Part shown: positions 18,125-27,707 of the stretch, piece by piece
How the letters are laid out: every line of letters starts with the position of its first letter
Numbering within the stretch: position 1 is the stretch's first letter
Origin: Sphingomonas sp. dw_22
Lineage (GTDB): Bacteria > Pseudomonadota > Alphaproteobacteria > Sphingomonadales > Sphingomonadaceae
Reading direction: 5' to 3'
DNA: 64,000 nt
Assembly (NCBI RefSeq): GCF_018449795.1
Contig: NZ_JAAVVE010000017.1
Location: 1-64,000 of the forward strand
Position numbers and translations under genes: made by a program
Notes under the pieces: model-generated
Told to the model about the DNA's origin: nothing
Databases searched by the model: none
What the model saw: only the letters and a program-made list of their open reading frames with translations

Positions 18125-18829
18125 CTATTCCAGCCGCCCCTCATGCAGCCGTACCACGCGGTCCATCCGCGCGGCGAGGCGTTCGTTGTGCGTGGCGATG
18201 AGCGCGGCCGAACCTTCGCCGCGGACCAGCGTCAGCAGTTCCTCCAGCACCTTGTCGGCGGTCGCCTCGTCGAGATTGCCGGTGGGCTCGTCGGCGAGCA
18301 CCAGCGCCGGGCGGTTGGCGAGCGCGCGGGCGACCGCGACGCGCTGCTGCTCGCCGCCCGAAAGCTGGCTGGGCCGGTGCGTCAGGCGCTGGGCGAGGCC
18401 GAGCACGGTCAGCAGATGCTCGGCGCGGGCATCGGCCTCGGCGCGGGTGGCGCCGTGGATCATCTGCGGCAGCACGACATTCTCGAGCGCGTTGAAATCG
18501 GGCAGCAGGTGATGGAACTGATAGACGAAGCCCAAGCTGTCTCGGCGCACCTCGGTGCGGCCCCCGGCGGGGAGCTGCGAGGCTTCCTTGCCGGCGATGC
18601 GGATCGATCCCTGGAAGCCGCCTTCGAGCAGGCCCACAGCCTGGAGCAAGGTCGACTTGCCCGAGCCCGAGGGGCCGAGCAGCGCGACGATCTCGCCGGG
18701 CTGGACGTCGAGATCGACGCCGCGCAGCACCTCGATCACGACCTCGCCCTGCTTGAAGCTGCGCTTCAGGCCGCGCGTCTGGAGGACAGGCTCAGCGCCG
18801 TTCACCGCGCGTTCCTCAAAGCTACTCAT
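18125..18829 (-). CDS. lolD: Lipoprotein-releasing system ATPase LolD
   Basis: ATP-binding subunit of the Lol exporter that extracts outer-membrane lipoproteins from the inner membrane; 234 residues. Walker [12 protein letters not shown], signature [15 protein letters not shown], Walker [14 protein letters not shown] and the H-loop ATHNE are present. The 8-bp overlap with the permease gene upstream identifies the partner and separates it from other MacB-type ATPases. Confidence 0.93.
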   Translation of the reverse strand: MSSFEERAVNGAEPVLQTRGLKRSFKQGEVVIEVLRGVDLDVQPGEIVALLGPSGSGKSTLLQAVGLLEGGFQGSIRIAGKEASQLPAGGRTEVRRDSLGFVYQFHHLLPDFNALENVVLPQMIHGATRAEADARAEHLLTVLGLAQRLTHRPSQLSGGEQQRVAVARALANRPALVLADEPTGNLDEATADKVLEELLTLVRGEGSAALIATHNERLAARMDRVVRLHEGRLE

Positions 18830-20072
18830 AACGGAGCACCTGGACGGGATCGGTGCTCGCCGCCTTCCACGCAGGATAGAGCGTGGCGAGGAAGGCGAAC
18901 AGCAAGGCCATCAGGCAGATGGCGATCGTCTGGAACGGATCGGTCCGGGCGGGAAGCTCGGTCAGGAAGCGCATTTCGGGATCCCATACCTTCTGCCCCG
19001 TCACCAGCCCGATGAAGGTGACCACTTGCGCGCGGAAGGTGATGAAGAAGAAGGCGAGCACGGCACCCGCCGCGACCCCCAGCGCACCGATGGTCGTGCC
19101 GACGGTGACGAAGATCCGCATCAGCCCGCCGCGCGTCGCGCCCATCGTCCTGAGCACCGCGATGTCGCGGGTCTTGGCGCGCACCAGCATGATGAGCGAC
19201 GAGACGATGTTGAACGAGGCGACCAGCAGGATGATCGACAGGATCGTGAACGAGACGATGCGATCGACCGACAGCGCCTCGAACAGCTCGCGGTTCATCT
19301 GGCGCCAGTCGGTGAGCTGGCCGAGGCCGTCGACCTTGTCCTGGAGCGGCGCCATGATCTCGCTCACCTTGTCCGGATTGACCGTGTCCACCCGGATCAT
19401 GCCGACCGCGTCGCCGAGCAGCAGCAACGTCTGGGCATCCTCCATCGGCATGATGATGAACGCCTTGTCGTAATCATAGACGCCGACCTCGAAGATCGCG
19501 GCGATGCGATATTTGACGATCCGCATGTTGGTACCGAAGGGCGTGGCGACGCCCTGCGGATTGATGATCGCGATCTCGCTGCCGATCGTGGCACCCAGCG
19601 ATTCGGCCAGCCGCGATCCGATCGCGATCTGCTCGCTGCCCGGGGCCAGCCGGTTGAGCGAGCCCAGGACTTCCTTGCCCTTGAGCGTCGGGTTGTTGCG
19701 GATGTCCTCCACCCGCATGCCGCGGACCAGCGCGAACTCGACCCGGCCGTTGTAGCTGGCGAACAGCGGCTGCTCGATCAGCGGCGTGGCGCTGGTGACG
19801 CCCGGCGTGCGCTTGACCTCGTCCAGCAGGTTCCGCCAGTCGCGGAGCTGGCTGCCATAGCCCTGGATCACGGCATGGCCATTGAGCCCCGAGATCTTGT
19901 CGAACAGCTCGGCACGGAAGCCGTTCATCACGCTCATCACCACGATCAGCGCGGCGACGCCGAGCATGACGGCGACCAGACTGAATCCGGCGACGACGGC
20001 GATAAAGGCTTCGCTGCGCCCCGGCAGCAGATAGCGGCGGGCGATCATCCGCTCGTAGCGCGAAAGTAGCAT
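18822..20072 (-). CDS. lolC: Lipoprotein-releasing system permease LolC/LolE
   Basis: Inner-membrane subunit, 416 residues, with one N-terminal membrane segment (about 22-48), a large periplasmic MacB-type domain, then three C-terminal segments of the FtsX-like fold (about 270-395). The start [23 protein letters not shown] is typical of the family. Only one permease gene is present, so the transporter is probably a homodimer of this LolC/E hybrid with LolD, as in other alphaproteobacteria. Confidence 0.93.
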   Translation of the reverse strand: MLLSRYERMIARRYLLPGRSEAFIAVVAGFSLVAVMLGVAALIVVMSVMNGFRAELFDKISGLNGHAVIQGYGSQLRDWRNLLDEVKRTPGVTSATPLIEQPLFASYNGRVEFALVRGMRVEDIRNNPTLKGKEVLGSLNRLAPGSEQIAIGSRLAESLGATIGSEIAIINPQGVATPFGTNMRIVKYRIAAIFEVGVYDYDKAFIIMPMEDAQTLLLLGDAVGMIRVDTVNPDKVSEIMAPLQDKVDGLGQLTDWRQMNRELFEALSVDRIVSFTILSIILLVASFNIVSSLIMLVRAKTRDIAVLRTMGATRGGLMRIFVTVGTTIGALGVAAGAVLAFFFITFRAQVVTFIGLVTGQKVWDPEMRFLTELPARTDPFQTIAICLMALLFAFLATLYPAWKAASTDPVQVLRYE

Positions 20073-20351
20073 GGCGCTGCTCTAGGCCAGTACGGCACCG
20101 GCTGGCAATGCGGTGCGCCGGATTTCGGGCGGGCGACCAGATGTTGCCGATTCAACACAGGGTGCGACCAATCTGTTCACGCCGGATGCAAAGCCGATGA
20201 CAAAAGCTGCACGCCCACGTAGCAAATCCCTGTCGAAGCGCAGGCAGCAAAACGGCCGTGGTTCGGGGAGGGTCTCAGCCCCGCTTGCAGGCAAGTGCAA
20301 GCGCGTGGGCGGGATCTGACAAAGGGGGCTGACGAGCATTCGTCACGCAGG

Positions 20352-20377
20352 CGGCCGGGTTGGAAACAGCCCGGCCG
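20352..20377 (+). terminator. Orphan intrinsic terminator
   Basis: CGGCCGGG (20352-20359) pairs with CCCGGCCG (20370-20377) around a 10-nt loop and is followed by TTTCGCGTTTT. No annotated + strand gene lies upstream within 2 kb of divergent sequence, hence the small-RNA suspicion. Confidence 0.6.
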
Positions 20378-20423
20378 TTTCGCGTTTTGGGGATGGCTGG
20401 GGCTTGGCAATCGGCCCTCTTTC

Positions 20424-20535
20424 TCGTCACCCCGGCCGAAGTGCCGGTGGCCACTCATCCGCGAACGAACCCCTCTCACCTCCAGTGGCTCTCCCAGCAT
20501 CCCGGTGGACCCCGGCACTTCGGCCGGGGGGACGA
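20424..20535. repeat. Dispersed palindromic repeat, long form
   Basis: Arms 20424-20447 and 20512-20535 are reverse complements with one mismatch and carry the GGCCGAAGTGCCGG core shared with 5180-5283. Confidence 0.8.
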
Positions 20536-20564
20536 AGTAAATCGGTACTCCCCCAAAAACGAAG

Positions 20565-20592
20565 AGGGAGGCGGTACGGGCTCCGCCTCCCT
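20565..20592 (-). terminator. Intrinsic terminator of the TonB-dependent receptor gene
   Basis: AGGGAGGCGG (20565-20574) pairs with 20583-20592 in a 10-bp stem with an 8-nt loop. Read on the minus strand it is followed by CTTCGTTTTT, 46 nt after the receptor stop codon. Confidence 0.8.
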
Positions 20593-20638
20593 CCCCTAAC
20601 CTCCCCCGGCCATGGCGAGAGGCTAGCTTGTGCGACGA

Positions 20639-23107
20639 TCAGAACGACTTGCTGATCGTCAATCCATAGGTCCGCGGATCGCCGGGCTGGCCGACGACGA
20701 GGCCGGTGCTGCCCGACTGGGTCGAGAGCAGTTCGAAATAATGCTGGTCGAAGGCGTTGCGGACCCAGCCATAGACGTTCAGCCGATCGTCGGTACGGAA
20801 GCCCAGGCGGAAGTTCGACAGCGAATAGCCATCGATCCAGGTATAGGCCGAGGGCGACGGGTTCGACGAGAAGCGCGAGCGATAGCTGCCGTCATAGCCG
20901 AGATAGACCTCGCCCGATGCACCGAACAGCCTGGCCGGCACGTTATACTCGCCGCCCGCGGAGAAGGACCATTTCGAGATTCCGGGCAGCACCTGGCCCG
21001 AGATGTCGCAAAAGGCGGGGCTGTAGGACGGGTTGGTCGCGGTGCCCGGCTGTCCCGCGGGACTCGCCGGATGGGTGGCGTCGGCAGTCGTGCCGCCGGA
21101 AAGCTCGGGCGGGCACGGCGCGTCCTTGAACTTCGCATATTTGGCGTCGGTATAGGCGCCGTTGACATAGGCGTTGAAGCGCCGGCTCGGGCGGAAGCTG
21201 CTGTCGAACTCGATGCCGCGCACGCGCACCTTCTCGGCATTGGCGAGATAGCCGCGGATCACGCCGAGCTGGCCGTTGGTGACGGTCGCCTGGTAATCGT
21301 CGATCTCGGTCCAGAAGCCGGCGAGGTTCAGCGTCACGCGGCGATCGGCGAACTGGGTCTTCAGGCCGATCTCGTAATGGTTGACCTTCTCGGGCTTGAC
21401 CGTGGCCGAGCTCAGGATCGGGTTGTTGTTGCCGTCCAGCGGCAGGCCCGACAGGTTGATGCCGCCCGATTTGAAGCTGCGCGCATAGGTGGCGTAGCCG
21501 TGGATATCGCGGGAGAAATCATAGGACAGCGTGAAGTCGCCCGACACGTTCCAGTCGCTGAACCGGGGATCGTAGCTCTGCGGCGCGAGCACGCCGCGCT
21601 GATCGCTGTTGAGCGTGGTGCTGCCCGTGCCGGTGGTGACCACCGAGACATAGGAGCCGCTCTTCTTGTCGTAATTGACGCGCAGGCCCGGCTGGACGTG
21701 CAGCCCGTCGATCACCTGCCAGTTGAGCTTGCCGAAGACCGCGAAGCTGGTGTTGTCGAAGCCGATCGTGTTGGTCGAGGTCAACCCGTCGAGCACAGCA
21801 GGGTTCTGGGCATTGGCGCTGGTCGGGTTGAGCAGCCAGCGGCTCGCCGCCGATCCCTGGACCTGCGAGCCCTGGGTATCGATCGTCTGGTGGAAGAAGA
21901 AGGCGCCGACCGTGTAGTCGAGGCGGTTCGCGCCGTTCGAGGCGATGCGGATCTCCTGCGAGACCTGCTTCTGCTGCGACGGGTTCTGCGAGACGGTGGT
22001 GATCGGCAGGCCGATGAAGTCGCGATCGTTCGCCGGCAGCCAGTCCCAATAGCGCCAGGCGGAGACCGAGGTGATCGTCGCGCTGCCGATATCCCAGTTG
22101 GCGACCAGCGAGGCGCCGCCGATCTCCTGGCGCGAATTCAGCTCGGCATCGAGATCGGTCTTGCGATCGAACGGATCGAAGCTGGGCGGCGTATAGCCGA
22201 AGGCCGCCGCGAGCCCGGGCGGGCCGCCATATTGGCGGTTGAGCGGCCGCTGGGTCGTGCCGACCCGCGCATAATATTGGACGCAGCACATCGGGTTCTG
22301 GCGATTGAAGTCGCCCGACAGCGTCAGGTCGAGATTGGGCGTCGCGTTCCACAGCAACTTGCCCCGAGCGCCGAAATTGCGCTGGCGGTGGAGATCGTCG
22401 CCGGTGAGGACGTTCTCGATCGTGCCATGCCGATAAGTGCCCGAGGTCGAGATGCGGAACGCCAGATTCTCCGACAGCGGCCCCGAGACCGAGGACTTGG
22501 CCTGCAGGAAATCATAATTGCCCGCGCTCAGCTCCAGCCGCGCCTCGGGCGTGAAGCTGGGCGCCGCCGTGGTGATGTTGACCGCGCCGGCCGTGGTGTT
22601 CTTGCCGTAAAGCGTGCCCTGGGGACCGCGCAGCACCTCGACCCGGTCGACATCGACGAAATCGAAGGTCGAGGCGCCGATGCGGCCGATATAGACGCCG
22701 TCGACATAGAAGCCGACGCCCTGCTCGATGCCGTCATTGGTGAGACCGAACGGCGCGCCCAGGCCACGGATGTTGATCGCCGAGTTGCGCGGGTTGCTCG
22801 AATAGAATTGCAGCGTCGGCTGCGATTGCTGGAGGCGGTTGAGGTTGAACGCGCCGCTATCGGCAAGCTGCTCGCCGCTCAGCACGGCGACGGCGATCGG
22901 CACTTCCTGCGCGCGCTCCTCGCGGCGGCGGGCGGTGACGACGATCTCGCCATTGTCCTGGGCGGTCGGGGTTGCCTGCGGGTCCGGGTCCGGGTCCGGA
23001 TCTTCCCTGGCGGCGATCACGGGCGGATCCTCCGGCGCCGGAAGCGGCACGGCGGTAAGCGGCGAAACGCCGGCCATCAGCAACAACCCAAGCGAAGACA
23101 GGCTCAT
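20639..23107 (-). CDS. TonB-dependent outer-membrane receptor
   Basis: Gated outer-membrane channel for siderophores or other scarce ligands, 822 residues. Signal-like N-terminus MSLSSLGLLLMAGVSPLTA is followed by an acidic Pro/Asp linker with DPDPDPDP. Next come a TonB-box-like GEIVVTARRREER, the plug with RGPQGTLYGKNTTAGAVN (about residues 150-170), and a beta-barrel ending in the terminal aromatic YGLTISKSF. The ligand is unknown; sphingomonads carry dozens of such receptors. The DP linker is encoded by a GGGTCC hexamer repeat near 22980-23000. No regulator or uptake partner is adjacent. Confidence 0.93.
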   Translation of the reverse strand: MSLSSLGLLLMAGVSPLTAVPLPAPEDPPVIAAREDPDPDPDPQATPTAQDNGEIVVTARRREERAQEVPIAVAVLSGEQLADSGAFNLNRLQQSQPTLQFYSSNPRNSAINIRGLGAPFGLTNDGIEQGVGFYVDGVYIGRIGASTFDFVDVDRVEVLRGPQGTLYGKNTTAGAVNITTAAPSFTPEARLELSAGNYDFLQAKSSVSGPLSENLAFRISTSGTYRHGTIENVLTGDDLHRQRNFGARGKLLWNATPNLDLTLSGDFNRQNPMCCVQYYARVGTTQRPLNRQYGGPPGLAAAFGYTPPSFDPFDRKTDLDAELNSRQEIGGASLVANWDIGSATITSVSAWRYWDWLPANDRDFIGLPITTVSQNPSQQKQVSQEIRIASNGANRLDYTVGAFFFHQTIDTQGSQVQGSAASRWLLNPTSANAQNPAVLDGLTSTNTIGFDNTSFAVFGKLNWQVIDGLHVQPGLRVNYDKKSGSYVSVVTTGTGSTTLNSDQRGVLAPQSYDPRFSDWNVSGDFTLSYDFSRDIHGYATYARSFKSGGINLSGLPLDGNNNPILSSATVKPEKVNHYEIGLKTQFADRRVTLNLAGFWTEIDDYQATVTNGQLGVIRGYLANAEKVRVRGIEFDSSFRPSRRFNAYVNGAYTDAKYAKFKDAPCPPELSGGTTADATHPASPAGQPGTATNPSYSPAFCDISGQVLPGISKWSFSAGGEYNVPARLFGASGEVYLGYDGSYRSRFSSNPSPSAYTWIDGYSLSNFRLGFRTDDRLNVYGWVRNAFDQHYFELLSTQSGSTGLVVGQPGDPRTYGLTISKSF

Positions 23108-23264
23108 CTACATCCCCTTATTTATGCCCACCAATCTCCACTCATTTGGTGTGAATTAGCGAGCAAGGAGATGTTTAGGAAGCCGTAGCTCCGGTTGCCG
23201 GGCGCAATCGGCGCGCGTTCCGCCGCACTTGAAAGGCTGAAATCCGCCACCCAGATTGAGGTCG

Positions 23265-23354
23265 CACGGCGCCATCCGGGTCGTGCATCGCGGCGCCGCG
23301 AATATCCGGGCGCCCGAGTCAGACGTTCAATTTGCTCATGTGGAGGCTTTGAAA
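23265..23354 (+). promoter_or_regulatory. ROSE-like RNA thermometer in hsp20 leader
   Basis: The leader ends with a hairpin closed by TTCAA (23326-23330) and TTGAA (23349-23353). It places TTTGCTC (23331-23337) opposite the Shine-Dalgarno TGGAGG (23341-23346). The UUGCU motif, with an extra G opposite the ribosome site, is the conserved signature of ROSE elements, which melt on heating and are found before small heat shock genes in alpha- and gammaproteobacteria. The upstream GC-rich hairpins are less defined, so the left limit is approximate. Confidence 0.72.
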
Positions 23355-23825
23355 ATGCGTCAGTTCGATTTTACTCCGTTCCGCCGTTCGGCCATCGGCT
23401 TCGATCGCCTGTTCGACTTGCTCGAAACCAGCGCGCGCCAGGCCGGCAGCGAGAATTACCCGCCCTTCAACCTCGAGCGCGTCGCCGACGACCGCTATCG
23501 GATCACGATCGCCGTCGCCGGCTTCAAGAACGACGAGATCGACATCACCGCGCAGCAGAACCTGCTGCTCGTGAGCGGCAGGAAGGCGAGCGAGAACGAG
23601 AACAACCAGGGCTCGTATTTGCATCTCGGCATCGCCAATCGCAGCTTCGAGCGCCGTTTCGAGCTTGCCGATTTCGTCCGCGTCGAGAGCGCGAACCTGG
23701 CCGACGGCCTGCTCACCATCGAGCTGGTCCGCGAGGTTCCCGAGGCGATGAAGCCCAAGAAGATCGCCGTGAATACCGGCAGCGCGCCGACCGCGATCCC
23801 GCATCGCGACGCCGAGGCCGCGTAA
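23355..23825 (+). CDS. Small heat shock protein, Hsp20/IbpA family
   Basis: ATP-independent holdase chaperone, 156 residues. N-terminal MRQFDFTPFRRSAIGFDRLFD is the IbpA-type start. The alpha-crystallin domain runs from about 35 to 130 with YPPFNLERVADDRYRITIAVAGF and the dimer-interface ESANLADGLLTIELVRE. The C-terminus has the IAVNTG stretch in place of the usual IxI anchor. ATG 23355 is preceded by TGGAGG at 8 nt inside the thermometer hairpin. Expression is likely heat-induced at translation. Confidence 0.93.
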   Translation: MRQFDFTPFRRSAIGFDRLFDLLETSARQAGSENYPPFNLERVADDRYRITIAVAGFKNDEIDITAQQNLLLVSGRKASENENNQGSYLHLGIANRSFERRFELADFVRVESANLADGLLTIELVREVPEAMKPKKIAVNTGSAPTAIPHRDAEAA

Positions 23826-23875
23826 CCACGGCAGCACTCGCGGCGCCTTCCTCCCTTTGGGTGCCGCTGCAGCAG

Positions 23876-23911
23876 GGGCGTCCGGACTTCGGTCCGGGCG
23901 CCCTTTGCTTT
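23876..23911 (+). terminator. Intrinsic terminator of hsp20
   Basis: Twelve-pair stem 23876-23887 with 23892-23903 and a UUCG tetraloop, followed by TTTGCTTT. It lies 51 nt after the stop codon. Confidence 0.85.
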
Positions 23912-24027
23912 GCGCCAAAGAAAAAGGGGGAGGGAAGTCGCCTCCCCTCCCCCTCAATCTAGGGCTCGCATTTTCTATCTAGAGCGAAGTTCGCTGTTTT
24001 TCAGTAGTTTCGAGTGTATTTTTACGA

Positions 24028-24672
24028 TCAGCGCGGCGGGCCGATCAGCCAGGGCCTGGGGCGGCCGGTGGGTCGCGCCGGGCCGTCGAGCCGTTCCGCG
24101 CGGAGGATGCGCACCGGCTGGAGGATCATCTGGCCGCGCATCGCCTCGCGGCCGCCGCCGGTGGGCATCGCCAGGATGCGCTTGACCACGTCCATGCCGG
24201 CGACCACCCGCCCGAACGCCGCATAGCCGCGGAAGCTGCCGCGCGCGTCGAGCGTCGGATTGGCGCCGACCATGATCGAGAAATTGCCGTTCGCCGCGTC
24301 GGGATTGATCCCGTGCGCCATCGAGATGACGCCGTCGAGGTGGCGAATGCCGGTCCGGTCGGTCGGCTCCAGCGGCAGCGGCTCGAGCATCCGGCGCGCA
24401 TCGGTGCCGATGCCGCCCTGGATGAAGCCGAACTTCGGATCGCCGGTGCGCCGCGCCGAGCGGTAGAAGAGCGTCCCCTCGAACCGGCCGTCATCGACAT
24501 AGGCCAGGAAGTTCGCGGTGGTCTTCGGCGCCCGCTTCGCATCGAGCGCCAGCACGATGTTCCCGGCGGAAGTCACCAGCCGCACCCGAACCATGCCGGG
24601 GATCGGCCGGTCCTGCGGCGCCGCGTTGGACGCGAGGAACAACCCCAGCAGGGCCAGGACCAGCGCGCGCAC
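24028..24672 (-). CDS. Cyclophilin-type peptidyl-prolyl isomerase
   Basis: Exported foldase, 214 residues, signal peptide RALVLALLGLFLASNAAP. The cyclophilin core has VRLVTSAGNIVLALDAKRAPKT, FYRS (catalytic Arg), FGFIQGG, NFSIMVGANPTLD and FGRVVAGMDVV. It differs from PpiA in a Gly/Arg-rich insertion and a Pro-rich tail. Start is GTG 24672, only 5 bp after the pyrG stop, so it is probably translated from the same message as pyrG. Confidence 0.88.
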   Translation of the reverse strand: MRALVLALLGLFLASNAAPQDRPIPGMVRVRLVTSAGNIVLALDAKRAPKTTANFLAYVDDGRFEGTLFYRSARRTGDPKFGFIQGGIGTDARRMLEPLPLEPTDRTGIRHLDGVISMAHGINPDAANGNFSIMVGANPTLDARGSFRGYAAFGRVVAGMDVVKRILAMPTGGGREAMRGQMILQPVRILRAERLDGPARPTGRPRPWLIGPPR

Positions 24673-24677
24673 GGACG

Positions 24678-26309
24678 TCAGACCAAGCGCGAGTGCTTGA
24701 CCGCCGCCTCGATGAAGCTCGCGAACAGCGGATGCGGATCGAAGGGCTTGGACTTGAGCTCAGGATGGAACTGCACGCCGACGAACCAGGGATGGTCCGG
24801 CCGCTCGACGATCTCGGGCAGAGTCCCGTCGGGCGACATGCCGGAGAAGACGAGCCCGCCCTGCTCCAGCACGCCCTTATAGGCGGTGTTCACTTCGTAG
24901 CGGTGGCGATGGCGCTCGCTGATCGAATCGGAGCCGTAGATCGAAGCGACGACGCTGTTGCCCGAGAGCTTCGCCGGATAGGCGCCGAGCCGCATCGTGC
25001 CGCCCAGATCGCCGCCTTCCTCGCGGGTCTGGAGCCCCTCAGCGGTCATCCATTCGGTAATCATGCCGACCACCGGTTCGTCGGTAGGGCCGAATTCGGT
25101 GGTGGACGCATCCTTCACGCCCTGTTCGCGCGCGCCCTCGATGCAGGCCATCTGCATGCCCAGGCAGATGCCGAAGAACGGCACGCTGCGCTCGCGGGCG
25201 AAGCGGACGCCGGCGATCTTGCCCTCGCTGCCGCGCTCGCCGAAGCCGCCGGGCACCAGGATGCCGTGCATCGGCTCCAGCCGGGCGGTGACCTCCGCCT
25301 CGTCCTGCTCGAACAGCTCGGCGTCGAGCCAGCGGATATTGACCTTCACCCGGTTGGCGATGCCGCCATGGACCAGCGCCTCGTGCAGCGACTTATAGGC
25401 ATCGGGGACGCCCATATATTTGCCGACAACGCCGATCGTGACCTCGCCCTCGGGATTGTCGAGCCGGGCCATGATGTCGACCCAGCGATCGAGCCGGGGC
25501 GGCTCGCCGGGATCGATGCCGAAGGCACGCAGCACCTCCGAATCGAGGCCCTCGCGGTGATACTGCATCGGCACGGCATAGATGCTCTTGGCGTCGAGCG
25601 CGGGAATCACCGCCGCTGTGGGCACGTTGCAGAACTGGGCGATCTTGGCGCGCTCGGTCGCGGGCAGCTCGCGCTCGGAGCGGCAGACCAGCACGTCGGG
25701 CTGGACACCGAGCGAGGCAAGCTCGCGCACGCTGTGCTGGGTCGGCTTGGTCTTGAGCTCGCCGGCGGCAGAGATGAACGGCACCAGGGTCACATGGATG
25801 CTGACGGTCTGGCCGCGGCCCAGATCGTTGCGGAGCTGGCGGATCGCCTCGATGAAGGGCAGCGACTCGATGTCGCCCACCGTGCCGCCGATCTCGCACA
25901 GCACGAAATCCAGATCCTCGGTCTCGTCCTGCGCGAACGCCTTGATCGCGTCGGTGACGTGCGGGATCACCTGGACGGTGGCGCCCAGATAATCGCCGCG
26001 CCGCTCGCGCTCGATGATCGTCTTGTAGATGCGCCCCGAGGTGACGTTGTCCGACTGGCGCGAGGCGACTCCGGTGAAGCGCTCGTAATGGCCCAGATCC
26101 AGATCGGTCTCGGCGCCGTCGTCGGTGACATAGACCTCACCATGCTGGTGCGGCGACATCGTGCCGGGATCGACGTTGAGATAGGGATCGAACTTGCGGA
26201 TGCGGACCCGATAGCCTCGAGCCTGGAGCAACGCCGCGAGGCTTGCCGCCATTAGACCCTTGCCGAGCGAGGAGACCACGCCGCCGGTGATGAAGATATA
26301 CCGCGCCAT
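24678..26309 (-). CDS. pyrG: CTP synthase
   Basis: Makes CTP from UTP, ATP and glutamine; 543 residues, full length. The amidoligase domain starts [18 protein letters not shown]. The C-terminal glutamine amidotransferase carries the nucleophile Cys in [11 protein letters not shown] and the His/Glu pair in [13 protein letters not shown]. It follows secG in the same direction after 108 bp, the conserved secG-pyrG order of alphaproteobacteria. Confidence 0.97.
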   Translation of the reverse strand: MARYIFITGGVVSSLGKGLMAASLAALLQARGYRVRIRKFDPYLNVDPGTMSPHQHGEVYVTDDGAETDLDLGHYERFTGVASRQSDNVTSGRIYKTIIERERRGDYLGATVQVIPHVTDAIKAFAQDETEDLDFVLCEIGGTVGDIESLPFIEAIRQLRNDLGRGQTVSIHVTLVPFISAAGELKTKPTQHSVRELASLGVQPDVLVCRSERELPATERAKIAQFCNVPTAAVIPALDAKSIYAVPMQYHREGLDSEVLRAFGIDPGEPPRLDRWVDIMARLDNPEGEVTIGVVGKYMGVPDAYKSLHEALVHGGIANRVKVNIRWLDAELFEQDEAEVTARLEPMHGILVPGGFGERGSEGKIAGVRFARERSVPFFGICLGMQMACIEGAREQGVKDASTTEFGPTDEPVVGMITEWMTAEGLQTREEGGDLGGTMRLGAYPAKLSGNSVVASIYGSDSISERHRHRYEVNTAYKGVLEQGGLVFSGMSPDGTLPEIVERPDHPWFVGVQFHPELKSKPFDPHPLFASFIEAAVKHSRLV

Positions 26310-26417
26310 GGGAGAAAACGCCTAACGTGATTGGACATGCACCGGCAAGCGCTTGAATCCGCGCCGGCACATTATTTTTTGTAAAATCGCCTTCAGGGAT
26401 TTGAAGGCAACGCGCGA

Positions 26418-26819
26418 TTACTGGTTGAACGGAACCTGCGAGTTGCCCGGCGCCGCGCTGTTGGCGGGTGCGGCGGCACCGGCCGGAGCAGCGCTGTTGC
26501 CGCCGGCACCGAAGGGCACCTGGCCCGGAACGGTCAGCGGAGCCGTGGACACCGGCGCGGCCTTGCGCTGGAGCGAGCTGTCGATCGTCGCCGAATGGCG
26601 AGTCGCGGCCATCACGGCCAGCACGATGCTCATCAGGATGAACAGTCCGCCCAGGATCGACGTGGCCCGCGTCAGGAAATCCGCGGCGCCGCGCGCCGAC
26701 ATCAGGCCCGAGGGGCTGCCGCCCGTGGTGAGCCCGCCGCCCTCCGAACGCTGCATGAGGATCACCACCACGAGCAACGCGGCGATGATGAACTGAACGA
26801 CGAGCAGGAAAGTGAACAT
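26418..26819 (-). CDS. secG: Preprotein translocase subunit SecG
   Basis: Inner-membrane subunit of SecYEG, 133 residues. Two membrane segments (about 3-22 and 52-72) flank the conserved cytoplasmic loop MQRSEGGGLTTGGSPSGLMSARG. The C-terminal 45 residues are low-complexity Ala/Pro/Gly, as in many alphaproteobacterial SecG proteins. Start ATG 26819 was chosen from the family N-terminus MFTFLLVVQFIIAAL; longer in-frame extensions are not conserved. Confidence 0.93.
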   Translation of the reverse strand: MFTFLLVVQFIIAALLVVVILMQRSEGGGLTTGGSPSGLMSARGAADFLTRATSILGGLFILMSIVLAVMAATRHSATIDSSLQRKAAPVSTAPLTVPGQVPFGAGGNSAAPAGAAAPANSAAPGNSQVPFNQ

Positions 26820-27034
26820 GAAGATCCGGGGCCTGTTGCGGAAAGGCGCGACATAGGGGAGCAGCCTCCTTGGATCAACCTGCCGGCCTGCTTCGGTGCA
26901 TATGATGCCGAAAAGCCACAATTTCGACCGCATCCGTAACATTTCGCCACCGCACTGAAACCTAGCGGCCCGCCGCGCGTTAGTGCGTGCGATCCCGATG
27001 CGTGTTGGGATCGCAACTGGGGTGAGCGGAAGCC

Positions 27035-27397
27035 GTGAACGCGATGGGCGAGAAGTCTCTATCTTCCTGGAAAAACACGCTGATCGACTATGTTCGCTCA
27101 GGAGAACCCGATCTGACCAATCGGCAGATGGCGCTGCTGATGCTCGTCTATCTCGATCCCGGTCCCCATACGGTGCGCGGACTGGCGCGCGCATTGAACG
27201 TCTCGAAGCCCGTAGTCACCCGAGCCTTGAACAGACTGGGCACGCTCGGCTATCTGCGCCGCCAACGCGACGATAGCGACAAACGAAACATCTTCGTAGC
27301 GCGTACCGCTGAAGGGGCAGATTTTCTTGCAGAATTCGGGCATTTCCTCGCGGGCGACCATCTCAGTCACCCCGTCGCCCACCGGGCCAACGCGTAA
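27035..27397 (+). CDS. MarR-family winged-helix regulator
   Basis: Small DNA-binding regulator, 120 residues. The wHTH lies at about 28-85: LTNRQMALLMLVYLDPGPHTVRGLARALNVSKPVVTRALNRLG, with the wing RRQRDDSDKRNIFVARTAEG. Start is GTG 27035; ATG 27044 is equally possible. It is divergent from secG. Its 3' end overlaps the next frame by about 70 bp, so it may be co-transcribed with the SH3 protein and argC. Target and effector are unknown. Confidence 0.85.
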   Translation: MNAMGEKSLSSWKNTLIDYVRSGEPDLTNRQMALLMLVYLDPGPHTVRGLARALNVSKPVVTRALNRLGTLGYLRRQRDDSDKRNIFVARTAEGADFLAEFGHFLAGDHLSHPVAHRANA

Positions 27398-27707
27398 GCG
27401 CTTCTCCCTCAAGGGACGTTCGATCGCGATCGATCCGCGGGTCGATGCCGTGCGTCGCGATTTGGCGGACGTGCGTCTGGCGGATCGCGTCTTCGCTCCC
27501 CATTATGCAGCTCCTATGCCCAGAATGCTTTCCTCGGCGACCGCACTGCGCGCGGCCGCGCCTGCCGATTCGGACGTGATCGCCCAGCTTTCCGCCGGCG
27601 GCGTCTTCGAAGTGCTGGAACTTGCCGGCGGCAACGCCTGGGGCGTCGCGCGCGGACCCGGGCTGGTCGGCTATATCGATGCCGGCGCATTGGGAGGCGC
27701 GGCATGA
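27327..27707 (+). CDS. SH3-like domain protein (NlpC/P60-type N-domain only)
   Basis: Up to 126 residues. DPRVDAVRRDLADVRLADRVFAPHYAAP and the following SH3-like stretch to WGVARGPGLVGYIDAGAL match the N-terminal half of sphingomonad C40 (NlpC/P60) peptidases, but the catalytic Cys/His domain is absent. The start is uncertain: conserved residues begin upstream of any ATG or GTG. TTG 27327 or a non-AUG codon such as ATC 27360 (giving MSVTPSPTG) are the options. It shares ATGA with argC, so translation is coupled. Confidence 0.6.
   Translation: MQNSGISSRATISVTPSPTGPTRKRFSLKGRSIAIDPRVDAVRRDLADVRLADRVFAPHYAAPMPRMLSSATALRAAAPADSDVIAQLSAGGVFEVLELAGGNAWGVARGPGLVGYIDAGALGGAA

Larger units (their letters stand above)
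20073..20638. other. 566-bp gap, candidate small RNA or short ORF on + strand
   Basis: No conserved protein gene is visible. An orphan intrinsic terminator on the + strand (20352-20377), a repeat pair (20424-20535) and the receptor terminator (20565-20592) occupy the right half. Upstream of the orphan terminator a 40-codon basic frame (ATG near 20197 to 20319) has the start MTKAARPRSKSL, but it resembles no family I know. An untranslated RNA ending at about 20385 is an alternative. Confidence 0.35.
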
